NCBI GenBank assembly: GCA_034435955.1
Contig: DAOTWA010000042.1
Span: 1 to 21,709 of the forward strand
DNA length: 21,709 bases
Source: DAOTWA01 sp034435955
GTDB lineage: Bacteria; Chloroflexota; Anaerolineae; Anaerolineales; Anaerolineaceae
Direction: 5' to 3'
Both the position numbers and the translations under genes were made by a program. The notes under the pieces were generated by a model. The model did no database searches, had not been told where the DNA came from, and saw nothing but the letters and a program-made list of their open reading frames with translations. Every line of letters begins with the position of its first letter. Within the stretch, counting starts at the first letter, position 1. Of the stretch, positions 1 to 7,083 are shown one piece after another.

Positions 1-71
1 AGATGGTTCATGTGTAGTCGCTCCATGATCTTCCACTCCAGGCTGATGTGAGTCTGGAGGAATTGTGCCAC
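1..71 (-). CDS. Possible 5' end of an IS21-like transposase (partial)
   Basis: A minus-strand reading frame runs off the left edge of the window. In-frame starts are a GTG at 71 and an ATG at 26; from the ATG it reads MERLHMNHL and then leaves the window. The residues and the position next to tandem repeats (94-193) recall the start of IstA-type transposases of the IS21 family, whose element ends carry multiple transposase-binding repeats. Only about 24 codons are visible, with no DDE or HTH motif, so the family call is a guess from recall and context. It could also be an unrelated short open frame. Confidence 0.3.
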   Translation of the reverse strand, partial: MAQFLQTHISLEWKIMERLHMNH

Positions 72-93
72 AGGTCCAGCCTGGTAATCACAT

Positions 94-193
94 GGGCGAT
101 CATGGGTGGTAAACACTCGGGCGACTATGGGTGGTAAACATACGGGCGATCATGAGTGGTAAACATACGGGCGACTATGCCGGGTAAAGTCTA
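94..193. repeat. Four tandem 25-bp repeats, probable IS terminal multiple repeats
   Basis: Four direct copies with a 25-bp period begin at 94, 119, 144 and 169. The core is GGGCGAYYATGRGTGGTAAAC. Copies 1 and 3 carry GATCAT where copies 2 and 4 carry GACTAT, so the array alternates. The fourth copy is the most diverged (CCGGGTAAAG). There are no spacers, which excludes a CRISPR array. Spaced terminal repeats of this kind are typical of IS21-family ends, where they bind the transposase. A plausible outer tip is near 208, where the minus strand starts TGTCATTGACC. Confidence 0.5.
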
Positions 194-229
194 GCACGGT
201 CAATGACATGGGGGCCCGCGGGCGAATGG

Positions 230-260
230 AAAAAAAGCCCTCGGACTTCGAGGACTTTTT
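230..260 (-). terminator. Rho-independent terminator, outer duplicated copy
   Basis: On the minus strand a 7-bp stem (GTCCTCG with CGAGGGC, one G-T pair) with loop AAGTC is followed by a run of T. It is the duplicated copy of the terminator at 314-343 and would act as a backup for the tRNA transcript. The plus strand also ends in a T-run, so it may work in both directions. Confidence 0.6.
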
Positions 261-261
261 C

Positions 262-279
262 TGGCGGGCGGGATTCGAA
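262..279 (-). pseudogene. tRNA-Ser 3'-end remnant
   Basis: This 18-nt stretch matches the CCA end, part of the acceptor stem and the T-loop of the adjacent tRNA-Ser(GCU), but lacks 5 nt of the acceptor stem. The sequence beyond it (from 280) does not continue the tRNA. It is a non-functional fragment left by duplication, or an attachment-site-like scar from integration at the tRNA 3' end. Confidence 0.6.
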
Positions 280-313
280 TGTGATCCCCTTATGGGGGCC
301 CGCGGGCGAATGG

Positions 314-343
314 AAAAAAGCCCTCGGACTTCGAGGACTTTTT
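314..343 (-). terminator. Rho-independent terminator of the tRNA-Ser pair
   Basis: It lies immediately after the CCA end of tRNA-Ser(GCU) on the minus strand. A 7-bp stem GTCCTCG/CGAGGGC with a 5-nt loop is followed by six T. Position and structure fit intrinsic termination of the tRNA transcript. Confidence 0.8.
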
Positions 344-344
344 A

Positions 345-440
345 TGGCGGGGAGGGCGGGATTCGAACCCGCGGTCGAGGTTTTAAGCCCCCGACAACCA
401 CTTAGCAGGCGGTCCCATTCGGCCTCTCTGGCACCTCCCC
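345..440 (-). tRNA. tRNA-Ser (anticodon GCU)
   Basis: A class II tRNA of 96 nt, including an encoded CCA. On the minus strand the 7-bp acceptor stem pairs GGGGAGG with CCTCCCC, discriminator G. The anticodon stem ACCGC/GTGGT encloses loop CTGCTAA, giving anticodon GCT (plus-strand 404-406). A long variable arm pairs GTCGGGG with CCTCGAC, the hallmark of tRNA-Ser. The T arm is GCGGG-TTCGAAT-CCCGC. It reads AGC/AGU codons. It lies 21 nt downstream of tRNA-Ser(UGA) and is probably co-transcribed with it. Confidence 0.95.
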
Positions 441-461
441 AACTCCCTTTCTTCGCTCAGG

Positions 462-546
462 CGGAGGGAGAGGGATTCGAACCCACGGTGGGTTGCCCCA
501 CACCTGTTTTCAAGACAGGCGCCTTAAACCACTCGGCCATCCCTCC
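462..546 (-). tRNA. tRNA-Ser (anticodon UGA)
   Basis: A class II tRNA of about 85 nt on the minus strand. The acceptor stem GGAGGGA/TCCCTCC is a perfect 7 bp with discriminator G. The anticodon stem CCTGT/ACAGG encloses loop CTTGAAA, anticodon TGA (plus-strand 510-512). A variable arm of about GTGGGGCAACCCAC type supports Ser. CCA is not fully encoded (the 3' end continues CCT), so it would need the CCA-adding enzyme, unlike its neighbour. One T-T mismatch sits in the T stem. It is the first gene after the promoter at 580-608. Confidence 0.93.
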
Positions 547-579
547 AGCAGGACGAAACAACCCCTCCCGGGCAAGGCC

Positions 580-608
580 ATTCTACCACATTCCCTTGAC
601 GGGTTCAA
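580..608 (-). promoter_or_regulatory. Promoter of the tRNA-Ser pair
   Basis: On the minus strand TTGAAC (608-603) and TAGAAT (585-580) are separated by exactly 17 nt. A TG one base upstream of the -10 makes it an extended -10 (TGGTAGAAT). Transcription would start near 573, about 27 nt before tRNA-Ser(UGA). This is the best candidate promoter between the lipoprotein stop (643) and the tRNA genes. No terminator is seen between 547 and 642, so some read-through from the upstream operon is possible. Confidence 0.7.
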
Positions 609-642
609 TTGAAGTCGTGCGAACTGTGTACGGCAATTTCCC

Positions 643-1242
643 TCACTGTACCTTGATCTGGGTCACTCCGCCGACGCGCTGGTCGGCGGGCAGGGCTGGA
701 TCAGCCAGGCTGAGCGAGCCGTCCGCGCCGATGGCCAGGATGGTCTGGTCGCCGATTTGCGCCCTGGCGAGGGTGGCCTCTCCTGAGGCGCCGCTGACGA
801 TCACCTGACTGTAATCGGCTGCGCCGGCCCTGGCCAGAACTTCGGAAAGCCTCGGACCGCTGACCGGCTGGCCGTCCACAAGGGCCTGGGTTTGTGGCAG
901 GCTTTGCAGCTCGGAATCGGTCAGACTGATGAGGGTGCCATCGGGTTTGACGACCTGAACGGCCACCCCTCCCTGACCCGGTGAGGGGTAGGCGCTCTGG
1001 GCGGGCGCGGGCGTCGGCCGGGTCGGTCCGGCGGTCTCGCCGGCAACGGGATAAGATGTCGCCCCTCCGGACGGGTTTGCGCCCGGCACTTCAGTCAGAG
1101 CGGGGTAGGCGCCCCCTACCTGGCCGCCCGTCGGTCCCTGCGTCACGGCGGATGAGCCGGCCGGTTTGGGAGAACACGCCGAGAGAAGCACCAACGTCAG
1201 TGCCATGGGGGTCATTATGCGATAAAGGTAAATTTTCCTCAT
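643..1242 (-). CDS. Small lipoprotein, weakly like a molybdopterin-binding (sulfite-oxidase) fold
   Basis: A 199-aa secreted lipoprotein. The N-terminus has basic residues, a hydrophobic stretch and a lipobox LSAC with Cys23 as the lipidation site. A low-complexity Gly/Ala/Pro/Thr linker follows to about residue 95. The C-terminal ~100 residues (…GPRLSEVLARAGA… and …GGVTQIKVQ at the end) faintly recall the molybdopterin-binding domain of sulfite-oxidase-like proteins. No molybdenum-ligating Cys is present, so an enzymatic role is doubtful and a ligand-binding or structural role is as likely. The start at 1242 is supported by GGAGAA 7-8 nt upstream. It is the last gene of the operon, 15 nt after the DUF3267 gene. 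Confidence 0.75.
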   Translation of the reverse strand: MRKIYLYRIMTPMALTLVLLSACSPKPAGSSAVTQGPTGGQVGGAYPALTEVPGANPSGGATSYPVAGETAGPTRPTPAPAQSAYPSPGQGGVAVQVVKPDGTLISLTDSELQSLPQTQALVDGQPVSGPRLSEVLARAGAADYSQVIVSGASGEATLARAQIGDQTILAIGADGSLSLADPALPADQRVGGVTQIKVQ

Positions 1243-1257
1243 TGTACGCTTCTCCGT

Positions 1258-1884
1258 TTATGGGTTGGATGGCCAGGCCTTAGAGAGGCCGGGCGCGTAA
1301 ACGCTCACCGCATCGCCGCTATCATTGACCAGAACGGTGGATGGCTGGGTGAGCAACAGAAATACTACCGCCAGGTCGCCGACTGCGCCGGCGGCGTTCA
1401 GCACCATAAATATAAGGATGTAGAGCAGCGCCGGCTGCGGCGCAGCGATCAGAGCCAGCACGCCGATGGCTGTCAGGACGACCAATGGGGAGAGACCCAC
1501 CCACAGATAAGGGTTACGCGGGAGGTACCAGTCCGGCGCGGCGGCGTAGGCATAAGCTCCGCGGAAGCCAAATTTAGGGCGCTCGCGGGTCAGGCTCCAG
1601 AAAAACAGGCCGTGAACGCCTTCGTGCAGCACAACCATCACCGCCGAGATTGCCAGAACCGCCAGGATGAACAGCAAGGCTTCGAGCGCGTTGCCGGAGA
1701 AGGAGAAACTCTGCGCGGTCGCTTCAGGGCGCAAGAGGGTGGCCAGACGGAGAAACAGATAGCCGAAGACCAGCAGCAAGATCACGGCCGCCAGGTTCAG
1801 TCCCAGCATGGCCGGGCGGTTTTTGGATAGATCGATGCTGCGGCGCAGCTCGTATCCCATCGGCAAGGACTTGGTCGGATTCAT
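1258..1884 (-). CDS. DUF3267-type membrane zincin (putative metalloprotease)
   Basis: A 208-aa integral membrane protein with about four hydrophobic segments (roughly 29-49, 66-86, 125-148 and 151-178). The second runs into HEGVH (His87, Glu88, His91), the HExxH zinc motif. A later N-A-A-G-A-V-G-D (Asn163 to Asp170) could supply the third ligand. This arrangement matches the DUF3267 putative zincin family. Substrate and role are unknown; such proteins resemble intramembrane or membrane-face proteases. The ATG at 1884 is chosen because GGGGAGG lies just upstream; a longer in-frame extension to 2097 is Arg/Pro-rich antisense of the phosphatase tail and is rejected. It sits 22 nt after the phosphatase gene and is presumably co-transcribed. 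Confidence 0.82.
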   Translation of the reverse strand: MNPTKSLPMGYELRRSIDLSKNRPAMLGLNLAAVILLLVFGYLFLRLATLLRPEATAQSFSFSGNALEALLFILAVLAISAVMVVLHEGVHGLFFWSLTRERPKFGFRGAYAYAAAPDWYLPRNPYLWVGLSPLVVLTAIGVLALIAAPQPALLYILIFMVLNAAGAVGDLAVVFLLLTQPSTVLVNDSGDAVSVYAPGLSKAWPSNP

Positions 1885-1906
1885 GCCTTTTCCTCCCCAG
1901 TATTTT

Positions 1907-3058
1907 TCATGGATAGGCCGTGCTCGTGGTCGGCGGCGGCGTGTTGGTCGGCCAAGGCGTGTACGTCGCGCCGCCCGTAACCGGCGCGGAGGCCGGCTGC
2001 GCGGCAGGAATGGTCGGCGGCAGCGGGGTGCCTGTCGCGCGCAGCGGAGTGGACGGAAGCAGAGTGATCGAGACGGGCAGAGCGGTGAAGGTTGCACTGG
2101 CGGTAGGTGTGGGCGTGGATCGGTATGCCAGAGTCAGGTATCGCCAGCCGAGGATGGACAGTACGGCAACCACGGCCAGAACCGTTGCCGCGCCCAGGCA
2201 GCTTAATGCCAGATATAGCGAGCGAGGCCGACGGAACGCCGCTGGCCAACGCTCCGGCACCTGCATGGCAATCAGGGTGATGTTGTCGTGCCCCCCACGC
2301 CGGTTGGCCAGTTCGATCAGCGTGTCCACGGCGGTTTCCAGCGGCTGGACGGTGAAAGCGGCGCTGATCTCGGCATCGTTCACCAGATCGGTGAGACCAT
2401 CCGTGCACAGCAAGAGGATATCCCCAGCCTGCAGACGCATGCCCTGATTGGCGTAAGCCTGCTCTTCTGTTTCCGTATCGGCTAGGTGCAGATGCAGGTC
2501 TACTTCCGGGGGGATGGGGGAGCCCAGGTAACGCCGGATGACGTGCGCATTAGGATGGCCGCGCACCTCCTCTGGACGGATGGCGCCGTTCTCGAGGGCC
2601 TCCTGTATCCAGGTGTGGTCGGTGGTGAGCTGATGGATGTCGCCGTCTCGCAGTAGATAGATGCGCGAATCGCCGACCGAGGCGGCGAAAAGCTGATCCC
2701 ACAGAACCAGAGCGCAGGCGCAGGTCGAGCCCATTCCTTGCTGGCTGGGGTCCGTCATGGAGCGAGCGTGGATGCGCTGGCTGGCTTCGCGCACAGCATC
2801 CTGAAGGATTAGGAGGGGCTGCTGACCGTCGCTCTGCGCCACCTTCTGACTGATGGTCTCCACGGCGATCTCGGCAGCCACCTCGCCAGCCCGGTGTCCG
2901 CCGATTCCATCGGCCAGAACGGCCAACACAACCGGGGTCGGATCGCGGCGACTGCGGCGGTAGGCAGAGACGGCGAAGCGATCCTCGTTGTTCTTGCCGG
3001 AGAGGCCGGGATGAGTCTGCGCTACGACGCGGAGGTGGGCGCGTTCGGTGCGGATCAT
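1907..3058 (-). CDS. PP2C-family Ser/Thr protein phosphatase with C-terminal membrane anchor
   Basis: A 383-aa protein. Residues ~10-268 form a PP2C (PPM) phosphatase domain with its metal-binding signatures: N-N-E-D at 23-26, DGIGGH at 50-55, GDSRIYLLRDG at 129-139, CTDGLTDL at 218-225 and GGHDN at 255-259. These residues bind the two Mn/Mg ions used to hydrolyse phospho-Ser/Thr. A basic stretch and one transmembrane helix (~281-305) follow, then a Thr/Pro/Ala-rich tail of about 75 residues, probably outside the membrane, leaving the phosphatase cytoplasmic. Its ATG overlaps the stop of the VWA-FHA gene as ATGA, indicating translational coupling. The family reverses Hanks-type kinase phosphorylation; no kinase gene lies in the window. 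Confidence 0.93.
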   Translation of the reverse strand: MIRTERAHLRVVAQTHPGLSGKNNEDRFAVSAYRRSRRDPTPVVLAVLADGIGGHRAGEVAAEIAVETISQKVAQSDGQQPLLILQDAVREASQRIHARSMTDPSQQGMGSTCACALVLWDQLFAASVGDSRIYLLRDGDIHQLTTDHTWIQEALENGAIRPEEVRGHPNAHVIRRYLGSPIPPEVDLHLHLADTETEEQAYANQGMRLQAGDILLLCTDGLTDLVNDAEISAAFTVQPLETAVDTLIELANRRGGHDNITLIAMQVPERWPAAFRRPRSLYLALSCLGAATVLAVVAVLSILGWRYLTLAYRSTPTPTASATFTALPVSITLLPSTPLRATGTPLPPTIPAAQPASAPVTGGATYTPWPTNTPPPTTSTAYP

Positions 3059-4941
3059 AAGCCTTCGTTGTAGGGGGTTATCGTGGGCTTGCGCACCCGC
3101 TGGGGGTTCTCAAGCAAGAAGCGGAAGGCGACCCGGCCGATGTGGATCAGATCGCCGTGTTCGAGGGGGGTGCCCTGCACGGAAACAGGCGCGTAGTTGA
3201 CCCATGTGCCGGCTACCGAGTTGGCGTCGCGTAGGACGAAGACCCCGTCGGGGCGGCGCGTCAGGCGGGCGTGGAGGGCGTCGACGCCGGGGGCCTCGAT
3301 AACCACGCTGGCCAGGTTTGGATCACGGCCGAAGGTGGTCTCGCGGGAACTGATCAGAATCGGGCGGCCGCTTTCAGGTTCGTTATTCGCCTTAAGCCGC
3401 ACCAGACGGGCGTGCGGCGGTCCGGCCGCCGTTCGACGGGCGCGGGTCAGACGCTCGGACCAGCCCGTGTGCGCCGGCTTCATATCCGCCTGGATCGGCA
3501 CCGGCTGGGTGACCGGATCCTTGCGCGCGTTGCGGCGACTGCCGCTTAACTGGTAACGTCGTCGCGTGGAACGCAGGATGGCGAATACCATCAATGCGCC
3601 GCTCAGGAATATCCCAACGGCTGCCAACCCAGCGAGATTGCTGCGCAGCATGGACTGCAGCGTGCGGGGCGGCAACTGAACGGTGATCTGAATGGGCAGC
3701 TCGAGGCTGTCCTTCTTCAGACCTAGCTGGTCTTCGGCTTCCAGACGCAAAACTACCTGCTGATTGTGAGTGTAACCGTTCAAATCCCACAGGATGGTGT
3801 CATAGGGCGGGCTGGCGGCTTCGGCCAGGAGCTGGCCTCCGGCGTACAGACGAAGGGTTTTCAATGGCCGCGGATGGCCGTCTGGAAACTCGACCAGCAA
3901 TCTTAGGGGATATTTGGTCGGCTCCAACGCTCGGAGTGGGTCATGGCTGCCGGCCGGCGCGCTGCGCAGGATCTCTGTCGGCGGGGACAGGAATATTGGG
4001 TTGGGCGGCTGGACATCCAGCTTGAAATCCTGGCTGACCGAGGCCAGTTCGATGGCGCCGTGGCGCACCTGCACACTCAAGGTATGCTGGCCGCCCTGAC
4101 GGATGGTGGTGGTGTAAGTCAGGCGGTAGACACTGCCCAGAGCGGTTAGATAGGCGCCTGGATCTGGTATGGCTTCTGCACCGGTGAAGAAAAAGAAGTC
4201 GCCGCCCGTGCTGGCCGCCAGACCTTGCAGCGCCTGAGTCCCGGGCGACCCCATGCCGCCCGGACCGGCGGCCAACCAGACGTGGACGGGCACACCCGCC
4301 TGGCGGGCGCTCTGGGCCATCTCGTTCAGGCTGGCGATGGATTTTTCATCAGGCGGCGAGGCGACCAGCAGCACTTCGCTGGCCATGCCGGGGCGCTCGG
4401 GGCTGGCAACCGCCAGATTGAGGGCCAGGGAGAGGCTGTCCAGGCTGCCAACCGGATTGCGCAGGTTGGGGTGGTATGCCTGAAAAGCGGTCAGCCAATC
4501 CTTTGTATTGGTGTACAGAGTTGTATTGCTATCGCCGCCGGTGATCAATGCAAAACGGTCGGCTGGATTGGCTTCACCGGAGCCGGCCCAGGCGATGAGG
4601 GCCTGAGCGATGCGGTCGTAGCGGGTGATCCCTTCGGCGTCCCGTAAACCCAGGGAGGGGCCGGGGTTGATGACGACGAAAAAGCGCACGCCAGGGTGAA
4701 CTTCTTCCAGGGATGTCACCGTGACGTTCTGGCCATCCTCGGCGAGGGTGAGATCAGCCGGCGACAGATCGGGGACGAATGCACCTTGCGCGTCGGTCAC
4801 GGTGAGATATGCGCTAAGGGTGGGGAAATGGGAAGCATCCGGGGTGCTCAACGCCGCCCTCGCGAGATTTTGGGCAGAGGCTGGTGCGGCGAAGGCGGCG
4901 AGAGCCGCCAGGCCAATCAGGAGAGCAGCAATTTTACGCAT
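3055..4941 (-). CDS. VWA-like / transmembrane / FHA protein
   Basis: A 628-aa protein. A signal peptide (MRKIAALLIG… to APASAQ, ~24 aa) leads into an extracytoplasmic VWA-like domain (~40-290), beta-rich segments, a transmembrane helix (~436-457), a basic cytoplasmic linker and a C-terminal FHA domain (~530-612; TFGRD at 537-541, GTWVN near 578-582). FHA domains bind phosphothreonine, so the pairing with the overlapping PP2C gene suggests a phospho-signalling pair across the membrane. Both domains are degenerate: the MIDAS-like site reads N-P-G-P-S (92-96) instead of DxSxS, and the FHA SxxH serine is Asp (D-A-L-H). The ATG at 4941 starts a clean signal peptide; an upstream TTG at 4986 overlaps the likely -10 and is rejected. 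No strong Shine-Dalgarno sequence is seen. Confidence 0.85.
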   Translation of the reverse strand: MRKIAALLIGLAALAAFAAPASAQNLARAALSTPDASHFPTLSAYLTVTDAQGAFVPDLSPADLTLAEDGQNVTVTSLEEVHPGVRFFVVINPGPSLGLRDAEGITRYDRIAQALIAWAGSGEANPADRFALITGGDSNTTLYTNTKDWLTAFQAYHPNLRNPVGSLDSLSLALNLAVASPERPGMASEVLLVASPPDEKSIASLNEMAQSARQAGVPVHVWLAAGPGGMGSPGTQALQGLAASTGGDFFFFTGAEAIPDPGAYLTALGSVYRLTYTTTIRQGGQHTLSVQVRHGAIELASVSQDFKLDVQPPNPIFLSPPTEILRSAPAGSHDPLRALEPTKYPLRLLVEFPDGHPRPLKTLRLYAGGQLLAEAASPPYDTILWDLNGYTHNQQVVLRLEAEDQLGLKKDSLELPIQITVQLPPRTLQSMLRSNLAGLAAVGIFLSGALMVFAILRSTRRRYQLSGSRRNARKDPVTQPVPIQADMKPAHTGWSERLTRARRTAAGPPHARLVRLKANNEPESGRPILISSRETTFGRDPNLASVVIEAPGVDALHARLTRRPDGVFVLRDANSVAGTWVNYAPVSVQGTPLEHGDLIHIGRVAFRFLLENPQRVRKPTITPYNEGL

Positions 4942-4988
4942 CGAAAAGTTGGACGCGGTTGGCCGGAGAATCGAATCGAGTCGCAATT

Positions 4989-4997
4989 ATTTTACCA
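4989..4997 (-). promoter_or_regulatory. Candidate extended -10 for the VWA-FHA/PP2C operon
   Basis: The minus strand reads TGGTAAAAT, an extended -10. Transcription would begin about 40 nt before the ATG at 4941. No convincing -35 is visible. This is the only plausible promoter in the short divergent region 4942-5065. Confidence 0.4.
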
Positions 4998-5065
4998 GCC
5001 TTTCCAGTCTAGTCTCTCCGCGGGTGTGATTTTACCCATCACCCCGCCGCGACATTCACTTGAAG

Positions 5066-7054
5066 ATGGCGAGGAACCTGTTCGGCGCTGAGGGTCAAAT
5101 GCTCATCATCCCTGCGGTTTTATTGGCTTTGCTCTTTGCCCTTTTCATAGCAGCATCGCTGCCTGTCAAAGGCCGTTCCGCATTTTTACTGGCCCTGTAT
5201 TTGCTCGGCTGCAGCGCCGTCCTGTTCCCATTTGAAATCGCCGGTCTATGGGGTTGCTTGAATCGGCCTACAGTTTTTCTCGGGCTGCAGGCGCTGTTGG
5301 CATCTGGCGGAGCTTTACTCTGGTGGAGCAGGAGGAGGCTTTCCTTGGCGGGCCCATTTGAAACGGACCTGAGAAATCTCGATTTCAAGCGGGTCATTTC
5401 TCTCGTCCGCCGTCATCCAGCGTTGAGTCTCTTCGCCCTGGTGGTTGACACGGCTTATGCGCTCAACGCGTATCTCATTCTGGTCGTCCCTCCCAATAAC
5501 AACGATTCCAGCTATCTGCATATGCCGCGCGTGGCGCACTGGCTTCAGGCAGGGACATTTCTGTCTTATCCAACCTCGATCCCCATCCAGCTTTTCTATC
5601 CCATCAACGCTCAAGGCCTGATGTTCTGGACCGTTCTGTTCTGGGGCAGCGACCAGTTGGTCGGCTACGTCCAATTCAGCGCGGCTTTGATCTTGATGTT
5701 GAGCATTTTCACCCTGGCGCGCCTTCTAGACTACAGTCGCGCCCAGGCGGCATTTGCCACGTTATTGTTTGCTACGTTTCCCCAGGTCTTTCAGCAATCA
5801 ACGACGACTCAGAACGACCTCGTTCCTATATCCTTTTATCTGGCTGGTTTGGTATTTCTGCTACGGGGACTGCAGGGTTCCAGACAACGGACCGATTTGT
5901 TCCTCCCCGCTCTTGGATTCGCCCTGGCAGTGGATACGAAACAAACCGCCTTCTTCTTGATCCCCGGCACGGTGATCTTGACTGCCGTCTTTGTGTTGAG
6001 GTATCGTGCGGAAGTATTGCCGTTCATATACCGGCTCGCTCCCTTGTCGGTGTTTGCCTTCATCCTGGCGGGGGGCGTGATTTACGTCCACAATGTATTT
6101 CTCTATCATAACCCCCTGGGAGATCCGGCCTATATTCAAACCGAATCGGGCGTTTACAATGGCACGCCGCTGATTCGAGGACTGTGGTTGAACATCAACC
6201 GCACTGCTTACCAGTTCATCGACACGACCGGATTGCCGCCGATCATCAAAGGATACCTGTTCCGCGGGAAGGCCCGCCTGGCGAAAGCTGTATATGGGTG
6301 GCTCAAAATGCCGCTGGAAGACCTGATCGGGCAGAATCCCAAATCGGAGGCGCATTTCAGTTACTACGCCCGCCCCCTGATTCAGGAAGATGAGACCTGG
6401 TTTGGCATCTTTTTCCCTGTGCTGGTGATTCCAGCCGCGCTTATCAGGCTGGTCCGCTCGAACATCCATAAGGATGCTTTGCCGGCCGGATTATGGGCGG
6501 TGGCTGCCTCATTCGCCATCATTGAGCTCCTTCTCCGCCCCGGCTGGGATCGTTATATCGGGCGGCATTTCATCGATTCGGTGGTTTTGCTGACCCCGTT
6601 TGCCGCAGGGGTTTATCGGCCCGGCAAGGTTCAGCGGATCGTCTGTTTGGCTGTCATCGCCGTGTCCCTTTATATGCTGGTAAATGTCGCCTTGTACAAT
6701 GAATCAAAGCCGCTGATCGGCAGGAATGCCATCTGGAATCTCAGCCGCATTGACAAATTGACCCTGGAAAACCATGAATACAATGAGCCAGCCCACATGG
6801 TCGATCAGTGGGTGCCCGAGAGCAGTACATTAGGCATTCCGGCCGGGACCTGGGAGTATTATTTTTTCGGTCCTCACCTGGAACGGAAGCTCGTGACCGT
6901 ATCCGACGTCGCGGAGTACGCCAATCCGGCCTGGCTGCGTCGGCATGGCATCGTATTCCTCCTGATCCAAAATTACAATCTGACATCCGGCTTCCGGCCG
7001 GCGGGCGTGCGGATCGTTTCAGGCAAGGAATGGAGCCTGTTCCGCCTGCCGTGA
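5066..7054 (+). CDS. GT-C / family 39-like membrane glycosyltransferase
   Basis: A 662-aa polytopic membrane protein with many hydrophobic segments over residues 1-520 and a soluble C-terminal part of about 110 residues. The first large loop contains N-N-N-D-S-S-Y-L-H (Asp147, His152), followed by MPRVAHW. This resembles the acidic-loop signature of dolichyl-phosphate-mannose mannosyltransferase-like (PMT_2/ArnT-type) enzymes, which transfer sugars from polyprenyl-phosphate donors on the outer face of the membrane. Donor and acceptor cannot be read from sequence. The ATG at 5066 is used; a TTG two codons upstream and an ATG at 5099 with GAGGGT four bases before it are alternatives. It is a single-gene unit, divergent from the VWA operon and convergent with guaA (29 nt apart, no clear terminator). 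Confidence 0.8.
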   Translation: MARNLFGAEGQMLIIPAVLLALLFALFIAASLPVKGRSAFLLALYLLGCSAVLFPFEIAGLWGCLNRPTVFLGLQALLASGGALLWWSRRRLSLAGPFETDLRNLDFKRVISLVRRHPALSLFALVVDTAYALNAYLILVVPPNNNDSSYLHMPRVAHWLQAGTFLSYPTSIPIQLFYPINAQGLMFWTVLFWGSDQLVGYVQFSAALILMLSIFTLARLLDYSRAQAAFATLLFATFPQVFQQSTTTQNDLVPISFYLAGLVFLLRGLQGSRQRTDLFLPALGFALAVDTKQTAFFLIPGTVILTAVFVLRYRAEVLPFIYRLAPLSVFAFILAGGVIYVHNVFLYHNPLGDPAYIQTESGVYNGTPLIRGLWLNINRTAYQFIDTTGLPPIIKGYLFRGKARLAKAVYGWLKMPLEDLIGQNPKSEAHFSYYARPLIQEDETWFGIFFPVLVIPAALIRLVRSNIHKDALPAGLWAVAASFAIIELLLRPGWDRYIGRHFIDSVVLLTPFAAGVYRPGKVQRIVCLAVIAVSLYMLVNVALYNESKPLIGRNAIWNLSRIDKLTLENHEYNEPAHMVDQWVPESSTLGIPAGTWEYYFFGPHLERKLVTVSDVAEYANPAWLRRHGIVFLLIQNYNLTSGFRPAGVRIVSGKEWSLFRLP

Positions 7055-7083
7055 TCCGGCTGAATAAGGCCGTCCTACGTGGT

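Larger units (their letters stand above)
208..367. repeat. Tandem duplication of tRNA-Ser 3' end plus terminator (offset 84 bp)
   Basis: Positions 208-279 and 292-367 are near-identical. Each begins ATGGGGGCCCGCGGGCGAATGG, then carries the terminator hairpin, then the end of a tRNA in minus orientation (TGG for CCA, then the T-loop GATTCGAA). The right copy is the 3' end of the intact tRNA-Ser(GCU). The left copy has one extra A in the A-run, one substitution, and a 5-nt loss in the acceptor stem, and it diverges after the T-loop, so it is a tRNA remnant. The left copy starts exactly where the putative IS end stops. Confidence 0.8.

Noticed and set aside
94..193. CRISPR array
   Set aside because: The 25-bp units are directly adjacent with no spacers, and no cas gene is present.
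203..808. 201-aa plus-strand frame over the tRNA genes
   Set aside because: It crosses both tRNA genes and the terminators and overlaps the lipoprotein gene on the other strand.
4942..4986. Longer VWA-FHA protein starting at TTG 4986
   Set aside because: The start lies beside the likely -10 element and adds residues ahead of a complete signal peptide that begins at the ATG at 4941.
7055..7083. Bidirectional terminator between the glycosyltransferase and guaA
   Set aside because: The 29-nt gap shows no stable hairpin with a T-run on either strand.
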